From: Ciona intestinalis
Lineage: Eukaryota > Chordata > Ascidiacea > Phlebobranchia > Cionidae
Assembly: GCF_000224145.3 (NCBI RefSeq)
Contig: NC_020168.2
Location: 3,738,703-3,802,702, forward strand
Length of the DNA stretch: 64,000 nt
Direction: 5' to 3'
This document shows, piece after piece, positions 42,001 to 46,949 of this stretch. A program made the position numbers and the translations under genes. The notes under the pieces were generated by a model. The model ran no database searches and was not told the origin of the DNA. It saw nothing but the letters and a program-made list of their open reading frames with translations. The stretch's first letter is position 1. Every line of letters starts with the position of its first letter.

Positions 42001-45000
42001 AAATTATAAAAACGTAAACTTAGGGCTCTTATAGACTGTTGCTGATTGTTTAATACACAATCAGGATATTTGGATATAATGTGCTAAAAGTGTCCCATGT
42101 TCCCTCGCTGTATTATGCATTTTAATATTCACAATAAAAAATACTAATATGAGTAAGCTTTGAATAGTTTATGTTAGAATGGCTGTATTAAAAAAGATTA
42201 CTAAAATCATGTTTTTCTGCCAAATGACTTTATGTTTAATTACAATACACCACCACTATCTGGACTAAAACCATATTAATTCATTAAATACAATCTATTA
42301 AAACAGCATTGATGTTTGCAACTTGACCAACGCTGGACTCTCACCGAGTGACCTTGTTCTTGCTGGTCCAGGGGACAGTCTCACAAATGTGAACGCTATG
42401 TGCAGGCCGAGAATTCTCAGTTTGCCAGATGGTTCATTAACTGCCACCTTCCTGCTGTTCAACATTTTATCATGTGGTTATAGAAGCACGGTAGGCTTTG
42501 TTTTAATACCTTAGATTATTTTGCTATTATTGCTACCAGGGAGATGTAAAATATAAATAATTAGACTTTCTGGTTGTCTCTATGTATGGTGGAGGAAACA
42601 TTAATTTAAGTTTTATTGCCAAAAGAGCTGCTTACTTAGTAAAATATTTCTCTGCACCTCTAGCAGTTTGCCTAAACATTAAGAGTAACTGACAATAGAA
42701 GAAAAAAGATGGTGACTGGAAATGGAAAAGATTTGTAATGTCATTATGTTTAAAAACCGCAAATTTAAACAAATTTCAAATTATCTTATTTTTAATAAAT
42801 CAGTATTTTGACATGTTTTTATTGTTTTACCACAGATGACAAGTGATTCTATAACTCTGACATACGATGTACGGAATGTGAAACAGGTTACAGCGAGCGT
42901 AATTGAACGTTACTATGAAGCTGTTATCTCATTTAATTGCACCTTCAATAGATCTGCTAAGATTGATTCAAGTTCTGTTTTGCCCAAAATATCGTAAGCA
43001 CATTTTTTGTAAATCACTGTTACAGTTTGCTGGCATGTTACAACATGCAGTGTGTCAATCTTTAATGTAGTACCGGATCTATGCAGTTACCATTGCCGAA
43101 ATTTGTTTCCTTCGGCAAGAAACTTGTTTGAAATTGCATCAACCCAGTTGTCTAAATTGTCTGCCATACAAATAATCACAAAATGTTACATCTGGTATCT
43201 CCTAAGCCAACACGGAGTGTATAAAACAGAACATCCATGTTATACTGTCTGTTGTTACCCGCAACAAAGATAAATACATTACATTTATCGCATTTTTAAA
43301 CCCAATTATTGTTTATCAGGAAAGTTGATGTAGCCTCACTATCTGAAGAGGGTAGATTTGATATTTCTATGAATTTATTCCGAGACGAGAACTGCACAAT
43401 GCCCTTCCAGGGCCAGGGCGGGAAACCTCCAGTTGTCATGGTCGAGGACTATATTTATTTTAAGGCTGCACTATCAAAGCAACTACCTGCGATAGTTCTA
43501 CAGGTGAATATGGTTTGTGTGGAATCAATAGTAGCTTTAATAATAATCAGATAGAAGCACTAAAGAGGTCCTGAAATGAGTAGCTTATGTAATAAGTTTA
43601 AGGTGTAGATTTTTTATTTAATTTTTTTGTCACGCAATTAGAGAAATCTAACATGAAAAGGTAAATAATTATGTTTACAAATCAAAGTGGCAATGGATAT
43701 TTTATATTTGTTTATTGCTTTTTAAAGCGTGAATGAGTTTGCACAAATGTAGATGAGATTTGGACATACACGAGTTGGAGTTTGTTAAACTTCTGTAAGG
43801 TATTATGCCAAAATATACATAAGCACACAATGGTAGCATCGAGCCTTGAACCCAACACCTCTGTACCAAAGCCATAACCATATACTTCACCTATAATTAG
43901 CATCAAGGTACAAAAATAATCATATTTTTCTTAGGCTCCAACATGTTGGGCAACTCCCACTTCAGATGCTCAAAGTGACCCCAAGTATTATATTATATCT
44001 GGAGGGTGAGTAAAACCTAATATTAGTTGAAAAAAAATTTAACACAATAGTGTAGGCAGTGAATTACATATCTCATTCCTTTATTATACTGTGTCTTATT
44101 TTGTTTTCTCCAGTATCATCTGTGATTAGGGTTCCATCATTTGTTGTTATGTATGTTAACTTATTAAATAAAACAGGGAGAGTAGTCTTTGACTGTATAT
44201 AGCACCCACACATCCTTATTGTTGGTTGTGCAAAACTGCAACATTCTACTTGTAGGAGCCTATTTATAGAACCAACACTCATTTTTTTTTTGTTATTTCT
44301 AACTAATATACTTGTAAGACAATAAATTCAAATAGATACTGACTCTATCTTATCTTTTACTACAATGTTTATGTTATTTATTCCAGTTGTGCATCTGCCA
44401 TGGATAGTTCTAAAATTAAAGTGATTAAGAACTATGAGACGTATTACATCTCAGCTGGTGTGGCTTCCTTTATCTGGACCAATATTACAGATCAGAGAAT
44501 TTACATTCACTGTGAAGTGGATGTCTGTTCAAGCACTGCGTCCAATTGCACAGGGCCAGTAAGTATAACAGAACAATAATTAATGTAAAATGATTTGAGT
44601 GTGGTGTAGCAGTTTATACGTAAAATTCTTGTCTATTTTTAGGTGCTTAAATATTGAGAAATAACAAATGCTGTCTCTTATAGAACCTTTACTGTAGATA
44701 TAGTCCTTACATTTTTTTTTATTCTTAAACTAAAAAAATTGTAATTTTGTTTATCCGATGATCACATTTAAGTCTACACTTTTTAATTTTTAAAGTGATT
44801 ATACTTAAAACACTAAAAATTGTATCAGGTTTGTTCATCACGTAAGAAAAGAGATACAAGCAAGTTAATGGATGGTGGGAAAAAGATTTACTCGATTGGT
44901 CCAATAACTGTTGCTGCTACTTGTGATCAGGTATTCTACACAAAACAATACAATAGTTCAACTATGGGATGCTTACGGCTATAACCTTGCTGGTTTAAAT

Positions 45001-45231
45001 TTATTTTATTGTTAATTTGTCAAAAATTTTAAGTCTGAAGTATGAATTTAAACTAAAAAGGAAATATGTATATGTTATAAAGTCTGTATTCCTATAGCTT
45101 TTTATGCCAAAGTCATTTGTCAACTTGTATTTTGTTACAGCTTGAACCAGGGATTTGCTCACAAAAGTGTGATGTTGTTCAAGGGAAACCAAAATGTTCC
45201 TGTGTGGACGATTACTATTTGGCAGATGATG
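5960..45231 (+). CDS. Giant mosaic extracellular protein: CUB-LU/TIL-DX-EGF-NIDO-AMOP-VWD-EGF-SEA-ZP
   Basis: I read about 70 exons as one gene, because reading frame and phase are continuous from the signal-peptide exon to the gap and no internal stop exon or second leader is visible. Summing exons gives on the order of 4,000 residues. Most domain borders are phase-1 introns. The NIDO-AMOP-VWD core is the arrangement of MUC4- and SUSD2-like proteins; the SEA plus ZP end is typical of apical or matrix-forming proteins (uromodulin, tectorin and egg-coat types). The expected transmembrane or GPI end must lie in the gap at 45232. One exon is probably lost in the gap at 17743-17792. The 5' part has an inverted paralogue at 46235-54988. 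It may be split into more than one gene model; transcript data would decide. Domain entries follow. Confidence 0.75.
6051..6158 (+). mobile_element. MITE, 'gggaca' family, copy 3 (internally deleted)
   Basis: The ends are 'tagtaggctggggaaagatg' and 'ctttccccaccctcctgta', with only about 110 bp between outer ends, so the middle of the element is missing. It lies directly next to copy 4, in intron 1. Confidence 0.65.
6158..6327 (-). mobile_element. MITE, 'gggaca' family, copy 4
   Basis: The ends are 'agtagggtaggggcagacgg' and 'catcttcccctactata'. Internal blocks ('gtgttttaaacaattaaca', 'taccaaatgggatg') run in the reverse orientation to copy 2. Confidence 0.65.
6505..6709 (+). mobile_element. 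MITE, 'gggaca' family, copy 5
   Basis: The left end is 'atagtagggtgggggaagac' and the right end a decayed 'gtgtctcttcccgcacagta'. It is the third copy inside intron 1 of the mosaic gene. Confidence 0.6.
6801..6950 (+). repeat. SINE 3' fragment in intron 1
   Basis: It has 'gataactcgtcgactgacat' and 'ccacgtgaggataaagtatg', followed by a tail of 'attcattcatt' units. It marks roughly where similarity to the inverted copy near 54.3 kb begins. Confidence 0.65.
7091..7376. mobile_element. MITE with GCGCATGCGC-type ends (+ arm)
   Basis: The element begins 'gttccgatatatatatttgt', followed by 'ggcgctattgcgcatgcgcc', and ends with inverted 'ggcgcatgcg' and 'gtacatatatatcagttagt'. The ends contain TGCGCATGCG palindromes that look like NRF1 sites. 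A sister copy is at 53849-54131 and a minimal copy at 55613-55696. Confidence 0.6.
8071..8483 (+). CDS. CUB domain A
   Basis: Exons 8071-8264 and 8342-8483 (phase 1 in, phase 0 between, phase 1 out). The first has [10 protein letters not shown], the [13 protein letters not shown] block and CNWNISA, the classical CUB beginning with two cysteines. The second ends [11 protein letters not shown], the usual CUB end. The third and fourth CUB cysteines are missing. It matches the second CUB of the inverted copy (51399-51811). Confidence 0.85.
8801..9209 (+). CDS. CUB domain B
   Basis: Exons 8801-9009 and 9068-9209. The protein has [37 protein letters not shown] and then [19 protein letters not shown]. 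The exon pattern equals that of CUB A, and only two cysteines are present. The copy in the inverted arm (50667-51074) differs at roughly one residue in eight over the first exon. Confidence 0.85.
9302..9700 (+). CDS. CUB domain C
   Basis: Exons 9302-9501 and 9562-9700. Two in-frame acceptors nine bases apart (before 9302 and before 9311) give AIPEQIN or EQIN at the start. The domain has [26 protein letters not shown] and [10 protein letters not shown]. The second half ([19 protein letters not shown]) is less CUB-like than its neighbours. No cysteine in the second half. Confidence 0.8.
9719..9850 (-). mobile_element. MITE, 'gggaca' family, copy 6 (truncated)
   Basis: It starts 'atagtagggagaaaaagtca' and contains 'ttaaacaattaacaacgc'. 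The right end is missing. The same remnant is at the matching place of the inverted arm (50030-50158), so insertion came before the duplication. Confidence 0.55.
9984..10373 (+). CDS. CUB domain D
   Basis: Exons 9984-10168 and 10232-10373. It has [32 protein letters not shown] and [17 protein letters not shown]. The usual SPGYP is replaced by SRNYP. Phase pattern as in the other CUBs. Confidence 0.8.
10395..10600 (+). repeat. Low-complexity tract, 27-C run and SINE 3' fragment
   Basis: A T/A homopolymer stretch is followed by 27 consecutive C (10450-10476) and then by the SINE 3' block (about 10488-10600, 'taactcgtaagctgacacga', tail 'attcattcattcattt'). It is absent from the matching intron of the inverted arm (49395-49497), so it is a younger insertion or a sequencing artefact. 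Confidence 0.7.
10609..11001 (+). CDS. CUB domain E
   Basis: Exons 10609-10805 and 10863-11001. It has [42 protein letters not shown] and, in the second exon, [20 protein letters not shown]. It is the last CUB before the LU array. Only the first two cysteines of the fold are kept. Confidence 0.8.
11133..11633 (+). CDS. LU (Ly6/uPAR-like) domain 1
   Basis: Exons 11133-11243 and 11460-11633, all phase 1. The first has [24 protein letters not shown]; the second has [12 protein letters not shown], the TSGY-like block [10 protein letters not shown], and ends [12 protein letters not shown]. The terminal CC-x4-CN is the hallmark of the three-finger (Ly6/uPAR) fold. This exon and the following DNA are almost identical in the inverted arm. 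Confidence 0.75.
11671..12081. mobile_element. Non-autonomous pogo/Tigger-like element (+ arm)
   Basis: The 411-bp element has inverted ends 'tagtcaaccgcgcttaatcg' and 'cgattaagcggggttaactg', flanked on both sides by TA, as in Tc1/mariner-pogo elements. The inside has two to three repeats of a unit with 'cgatcgtcgataaagagaca'. It has no transposase. The inverted arm has the same 411-bp element at 47884-48294. Confidence 0.75.
12094..12190 (+). pseudogene. Relic of a TIL exon (+ arm)
   Basis: Starting 'tgtggcaccggttgcccact' the sequence parallels the middle of the TIL exon at 12525-12704 and then runs into an in-frame stop (AAAGCATAA). Here the 5' third, including the acceptor, has been lost next to the pogo-like element. 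The inverted arm keeps the acceptor and start of the same relic (47747-47853). Confidence 0.6.
12525..12704 (+). CDS. TIL (trypsin-inhibitor-like) domain 1
   Basis: A single phase 1-1 exon codes for about 60 residues with ten cysteines: [44 protein letters not shown]. The spacing matches the TIL family, found in serine-protease inhibitors and in VWD/mucin-type proteins. It is placed between LU domains. Confidence 0.8.
12940..13655 (+). CDS. LU domain 2
   Basis: Exons 12940-13047 and 13482-13655. It has [23 protein letters not shown], then [21 protein letters not shown] and [11 protein letters not shown]. The usual x4 between CC and CN is kept (SGIL). The intron carries a decayed SINE 3' fragment (about 13320-13440). 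The inverted arm has the same domain ending at the gap (46235-46949). Confidence 0.75.
13738..14229 (+). CDS. LU domain 3
   Basis: Exons 13738-13851 and 14101-14229. It has [52 protein letters not shown]. The second half is shorter than in LU1 and LU2 and lacks the SGYN block. Confidence 0.75.
14501..14680 (+). CDS. TIL domain 2
   Basis: One phase 1-1 exon of 180 bp, equal in length to TIL1: [44 protein letters not shown]. It clearly comes from the same duplication as TIL1, as LU-LU-TIL order suggests a repeated LU/TIL unit. Confidence 0.8.
14968..15563 (+). CDS. LU domain 4
   Basis: Exons 14968-15066 and 15387-15563. It has [57 protein letters not shown]. It is closest to LU1 (CFSGLHP), consistent with a duplicated LU-TIL-LU block. 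Confidence 0.75.
15674..16251 (+). CDS. LU domain 5
   Basis: Exons 15674-15793 and 16087-16251. It has [50 protein letters not shown]. Like LU3 it has the short second half. Confidence 0.7.
16687..17560 (+). CDS. LU domain 6 (three-exon, divergent)
   Basis: Three small exons, 16687-16743, 16936-16995 and 17390-17560, give [27 protein letters not shown], then [31 protein letters not shown]. An extra intron splits the first half, and the usual CC near the end is reduced to FC-x4-CN. All junctions are phase 1. Confidence 0.6.
17743..17792. other. Assembly gap (50 N)
   Basis: 50 N in the stretch where the first exon of DX copy 1 is expected (see DX entries). The true length is unknown; 50 is probably a placeholder. 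Confidence 0.95.
18084..19326 (+). CDS. Unrecognised Cys-rich domain 'DX', copy 1 (first exon missing)
   Basis: Exons 18084-18195, 18490-18749 and 19142-19326 give about 185 residues that I cannot assign to a known family. Landmarks are [40 protein letters not shown], then [24 protein letters not shown] and a final PKCPG. The spacing of hydrophobic residues suggests helices, and there are about nine cysteines. The first exon starts in phase 2, whereas the LU6 exon ends in phase 1, so an exon must lie between them, presumably in the N gap. A second copy with the same landmarks is at 25760-28050. Confidence 0.7.
19603..20086 (+). CDS. LU domain 7
   Basis: Exons 19603-19716 and 19916-20086. It has [50 protein letters not shown]. 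The intron has a 33-bp tandem repeat around 19770-19830 ('actaaagcgaatgatacact'). Confidence 0.75.
20424..20607 (+). repeat. 92-bp tandem duplication containing a splice acceptor
   Basis: Units 20424-20515 and 20516-20607 are nearly identical and both include the end of the intron, the AG acceptor ('tatag') and the first codons of the LU8 exon. Using the first acceptor (exon from 20486) runs into an in-frame TAG at the second acceptor; only the second (exon from 20578) gives the full domain. Confidence 0.85.
20578..21151 (+). CDS. LU domain 8
   Basis: Exons 20578-20709 and 20960-21151. It has [50 protein letters not shown]. The acceptor is duplicated (see the 92-bp repeat). The second half is lengthened by a Pro/Thr/Val-rich stretch ([14 protein letters not shown]). 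Confidence 0.75.
21652..21960 (+). CDS. LU domain 9 (single exon)
   Basis: This is the only LU domain in which both halves lie in one exon of 309 bp: [60 protein letters not shown]. The intron normally between the halves has been lost exactly, and the residues at the join ([10 protein letters not shown]) stay in frame. Confidence 0.8.
22289..23048 (+). CDS. LU domain 10
   Basis: Exons 22289-22402 and 22872-23048. It has [52 protein letters not shown]. Phase 1 throughout. Confidence 0.75.
23493..24190 (+). CDS. LU domain 11 (with a GC donor)
   Basis: Exons 23493-23606 and 23993-24190. It has [58 protein letters not shown], close to LU9. The first exon ends 'acag|gcaagt', a GC-AG intron instead of GT-AG. 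The intron carries a SINE fragment near 23800-23890. Confidence 0.75.
24395..25095 (+). CDS. LU domain 12
   Basis: Exon 24395-24541 and the first part of exon 24933-25232. It has [54 protein letters not shown]. The terminal motif is VC-x4-CN, with one cysteine of the usual CC pair replaced. Confidence 0.65.
25096..25477 (+). CDS. LU domain 13
   Basis: The rest of exon 24933-25232 and exon 25286-25477. It has [57 protein letters not shown]12 and LU13 are joined without an intron between them, which is unusual in this gene. The end motif is IC-x4-CN. Confidence 0.65.
25760..28050 (+). CDS. Unrecognised Cys-rich domain 'DX', copy 2 (complete)
   Basis: Exons 25760-25874, 26136-26247, 26508-26586, 26940-27144 and 27863-28050 give about 230 residues. 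It starts [18 protein letters not shown], then [70 protein letters not shown] and PKCPG. The order and spacing equal DX copy 1 and intron phases 2, 0, 2, 1 agree; copy 2 has one more intron (26587-26939), which holds a SINE fragment. I do not know the family; a saposin-like or GFR-alpha-like helical fold could be considered. Confidence 0.7.
26801..26912 (+). repeat. SINE 3' fragment in DX copy 2
   Basis: It has 'taactcgtaagctggcacga', 'cggccacgcgaggataaagt' and an 'attcattcatt' tail, ending about 28 bp before the acceptor of the next exon. It sits in the intron that DX copy 1 lacks. Confidence 0.75.
27511..27808 (+). mobile_element. tRNA-derived SINE, near full length
   Basis: The head has a box A-like 'tggtaaagtgg' (27518-27528) and a box B-like 'gggtacaaggc' (27560-27570), as in RNA polymerase III promoters. 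The body has 'gggcaagacacttaa' and 'ccagtggtcactaatgggtt', and the 3' part ends 'ggataaagtgatttacatac'. It is the most complete + copy in the window. Confidence 0.75.
28365..29017 (+). CDS. LU domain 14
   Basis: Exons 28365-28481 and 28829-29017. It has [57 protein letters not shown]. It is the last LU before the EGF row. Confidence 0.75.
29263..29854 (+). CDS. EGF domains 1-2
   Basis: Exons 29263-29391 ([24 protein letters not shown]) and 29729-29854 ([25 protein letters not shown]), each one EGF with six cysteines and phase 1-1. The second has the DINEC start of calcium-binding EGF. Confidence 0.85.
30021..30575 (+). CDS. EGF domains 3-5
   Basis: Exon 30021-30242 holds two EGFs ([45 protein letters not shown]). 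Exon 30464-30575 holds a third ([24 protein letters not shown]) and ends in phase 2, which leads into the NIDO exons. The fourth has the GxCV and GxWxG style of Notch/laminin-type EGF. Confidence 0.85.
30961..32959 (+). CDS. NIDO domain (nidogen extracellular type)
   Basis: Exons 30961-31059, 31118-31310, 32447-32608 and 32761-32959. Landmarks are [41 protein letters not shown] and FQCIVVSDG, then [10 protein letters not shown]. These fit NIDO, in which a short 'N.NG.(I/L)' strand is followed by PFW.D and a 'TFQ.V...DG' strand. In MUC4- and SUSD2-like proteins NIDO precedes AMOP and VWD, exactly as here. Intron 31311-32446 is filled with SINE copies. Confidence 0.8.
31358..31606 (+). mobile_element. 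SINE copy, 5'-truncated, in NIDO intron
   Basis: It begins in the SINE body ('ctattaccattgtgggcg') and runs to the usual 3' block and 'acattcattcatt' tail. It lies 47 bp after the donor of the second NIDO exon. Confidence 0.7.
31671..31945 (+). mobile_element. tRNA-derived SINE copy in NIDO intron
   Basis: The head shows 'tggcaaaggggttagtgcg' (box A-like) and 'gggttcaaggttt' (box B-like). The body is partly deleted, followed by the 3' block ('cgtaagctgacac'). Confidence 0.65.
33526..34772 (+). CDS. AMOP domain
   Basis: Exons 33526-33729, 33859-34011 and 34641-34772, all phase 1. It has [47 protein letters not shown], then [18 protein letters not shown]. The sequence is rich in Arg. C..WL, CP and the later paired cysteines fit AMOP, an adhesion-associated module of MUC4-type proteins. 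The position between NIDO and VWD supports the call. Confidence 0.75.
35111..37559 (+). CDS. VWD domain and following C-terminal module
   Basis: Exons 35111-35316, 35708-35780, 36046-36219, 36371-36490 and 37299-37559. The first has [19 protein letters not shown], the conserved GDPH.TT.DG-type VWD start, then HGEYILVD. The last has the [12 protein letters not shown] block and [18 protein letters not shown], which is the usual sequel of VWD in MUC4-like proteins (W...ESLF, CG....C.(F/Y)D...TG). The autoproteolytic GDPH motif is complete here. Confidence 0.85.
36532..37125 (+). repeat. Tandem duplication of a SINE-containing segment
   Basis: Two units of about 295 bp (36523-36817 and 36818-37125) share 'aaagtggtgatccattaagg', the SINE body and 3' block, and 'ggactaatatttatagcaat'-like ends. 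It makes up most of the 808-bp intron within the VWD region. Confidence 0.7.
37749..38530 (+). CDS. Cadherin-like (dystroglycan-type) module
   Basis: Exons 37749-37925 and 38343-38530. It has [36 protein letters not shown], then [19 protein letters not shown], (A/D)xDxDG-xxL.(F/Y) and the closing strand resemble a cadherin-type or Ig-like fold near VWD in MUC4/SUSD2 relatives. It ends with [11 protein letters not shown], which leads into the next Cys-rich exon. Confidence 0.6.
38867..40385 (+). CDS. Cys-rich/EGF modules 6-9
   Basis: Exons 38867-39020, 39150-39381, 39492-39644, 39924-40046 and 40222-40385. The first gives [33 protein letters not shown]. Then follow calcium-binding-type EGFs with [36 protein letters not shown] and [11 protein letters not shown]. 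The last exon has [17 protein letters not shown] and TCVCRGS. From 39381 on the introns are phase 2 and fall within EGF folds, so this row was not built by phase-1 shuffling like the rest. Confidence 0.8.
40682..41490 (+). CDS. SEA domain
   Basis: Exons 40682-40862 and 41360-41490 give about 100 residues: [49 protein letters not shown]. The strand 'GSV(I/V)V.YELI' is the best mark of SEA, found in membrane mucins. I see no clear GSVVV-type cleavage (G-S-V is present but inside the strand). The SEA in gene 5 has a similar GSVVVEF. Confidence 0.75.
40969..41265 (-). mobile_element. tRNA-derived SINE copy (reverse) in SEA intron
   Basis: Read on the minus strand the head is near 41265 ('ccggcgccatggcatagttg'), and the 3' end is near 40975 ('ggataaagtaagttaaaaag'). 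It lies within the intron 40863-41359. Confidence 0.7.
41771..44930 (+). CDS. ZP (zona pellucida) domain with basic cleavage site
   Basis: Exons 41771-41888, 42307-42490, 42836-42993, 43320-43503, 43935-44005, 44387-44558 and 44829-44930, about 330 residues. ZP-N-like cysteines are in [19 protein letters not shown] and SCGYRSTMT with IT.TY. ZP-C has [49 protein letters not shown] and [16 protein letters not shown] (44835-44852) fits the furin-type site after ZP-C, where ZP proteins are cut before polymerising. ZP modules build extracellular filaments (egg coat, uromodulin, tectorin). Confidence 0.8.
41912..42114 (+). mobile_element. MITE, 'gggaca' family, copy 7
   Basis: The left end 'ggtggggtggaaaaagatgg' and right end 'gtgtcccatgttccctcgct' are imperfect inverted copies. 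The internal 'ttctcgtcccatttgttagt' block is clear. It lies in the first ZP intron. Confidence 0.6.
43125..43285 (+). repeat. SINE fragment in ZP intron
   Basis: A decayed copy with 'acccagttgtctaaattg', 'tggtatctcctaagccaaca' and 'caacaaagataaatacatt'. It lies just before the exon at 43320. Confidence 0.5.
45141..45231 (+). CDS. EGF-like module after ZP, cut by the gap
   Basis: The exon starts after 'gttacag' and encodes [19 protein letters not shown], then VDDYYLADD, and runs into N at 45232. It looks like the second half of an EGF. The membrane anchor and stop codon must be in or beyond the gap. Confidence 0.65.
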
Positions 45232-46231
45232 NNNNNNNNNNNNNNNNNNNNNNNNNNNNNNNNNNNNNNNNNNNNNNNNNNNNNNNNNNNNNNNNNNNNN
45301 NNNNNNNNNNNNNNNNNNNNNNNNNNNNNNNNNNNNNNNNNNNNNNNNNNNNNNNNNNNNNNNNNNNNNNNNNNNNNNNNNNNNNNNNNNNNNNNNNNNN
45401 NNNNNNNNNNNNNNNNNNNNNNNNNNNNNNNNNNNNNNNNNNNNNNNNNNNNNNNNNNNNNNNNNNNNNNNNNNNNNNNNNNNNNNNNNNNNNNNNNNNN
45501 NNNNNNNNNNNNNNNNNNNNNNNNNNNNNNNNNNNNNNNNNNNNNNNNNNNNNNNNNNNNNNNNNNNNNNNNNNNNNNNNNNNNNNNNNNNNNNNNNNNN
45601 NNNNNNNNNNNNNNNNNNNNNNNNNNNNNNNNNNNNNNNNNNNNNNNNNNNNNNNNNNNNNNNNNNNNNNNNNNNNNNNNNNNNNNNNNNNNNNNNNNNN
45701 NNNNNNNNNNNNNNNNNNNNNNNNNNNNNNNNNNNNNNNNNNNNNNNNNNNNNNNNNNNNNNNNNNNNNNNNNNNNNNNNNNNNNNNNNNNNNNNNNNNN
45801 NNNNNNNNNNNNNNNNNNNNNNNNNNNNNNNNNNNNNNNNNNNNNNNNNNNNNNNNNNNNNNNNNNNNNNNNNNNNNNNNNNNNNNNNNNNNNNNNNNNN
45901 NNNNNNNNNNNNNNNNNNNNNNNNNNNNNNNNNNNNNNNNNNNNNNNNNNNNNNNNNNNNNNNNNNNNNNNNNNNNNNNNNNNNNNNNNNNNNNNNNNNN
46001 NNNNNNNNNNNNNNNNNNNNNNNNNNNNNNNNNNNNNNNNNNNNNNNNNNNNNNNNNNNNNNNNNNNNNNNNNNNNNNNNNNNNNNNNNNNNNNNNNNNN
46101 NNNNNNNNNNNNNNNNNNNNNNNNNNNNNNNNNNNNNNNNNNNNNNNNNNNNNNNNNNNNNNNNNNNNNNNNNNNNNNNNNNNNNNNNNNNNNNNNNNNN
46201 NNNNNNNNNNNNNNNNNNNNNNNNNNNNNNN
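45232..46231. other. Assembly gap (1000 N)
   Basis: Exactly 1000 N, probably a placeholder. On its left is the end of the + mosaic gene and on its right an inverted LU exon of the paralogue. The rest of the minus gene (about 30 kb in the + copy) cannot fit in 1 kb. Confidence 0.95.
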
Positions 46232-46234
46232 CAC

Positions 46235-46949
46235 CAGGCGTGTTACAAAGAATTCCAGAGCAACACTGAAGATTATTGCATGATGTAAAGTTGTAGCCTG
46301 ATGTCTTCCGCAAATATTGCACTCCTGCTGGTAATTTGCAGTCAAATGTCGAACAGCTCATTTTTGAAATACATCCGAAGTATGTTCCATCAGTAATTGC
46401 GGATTCTTCTAAAAATCACACTAGTAGAATTTGCTTAAGAAATAATTTACACTTTTTTATCCTTGTGTGGAAAGGTATAGACAGTCCATATACAACTAAC
46501 ACTTATTTGAGACAACTCATGCCAACTTATGAGTTAGCACATATGTTACTTTGTAGGTAGTATTTGTGCTATAATATTGAAATCTTGAACAACCAATTGG
46601 TAAGCCCTATGTTATAGCAATGTCTGGTAAATAACTAGCCCAAGAATATACACGGCCACAACAATAACACCATCACTGTAGTAGGTTTGAGTTTAGATAC
46701 AAGCGGTAATGATTTATAACCAGTTTTAAGATTGAAAGGAAAATAAGGGAAAGGCTAACCCTGGCCTAGATTTTAGATGAACTAATGTGGGCTATATAGA
46801 ATAAAAAGATTAAAACACAAAGTATAGAAAGGTAACTTTACCTATTTTAACCATGCCTTGATATGTTACACATGTTTCATTAAGACCACATTGTTTAAAT
46901 CCAAGACTGGTAGTTGTCCTTGTTTGTATACCAGAATAGCAAGTAGGTC
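46235..46949 (-). CDS. LU domain 2 of the minus gene (last before gap)
   Basis: Exons 46842-46949 and 46235-46408 (minus order). It has [55 protein letters not shown]. It matches + LU2 with few changes (PPG to PAG, CNKP to CNTP). The donor 'g|gtg' at the end is cut by the gap three bases later. Confidence 0.75.

Noticed and set aside
45117..46361. Long ORFs of about 375-400 codons across the gap
   Set aside because: They are almost entirely N. Only the short ends are real: an EGF exon on the left (+) and a LU exon on the right (-).
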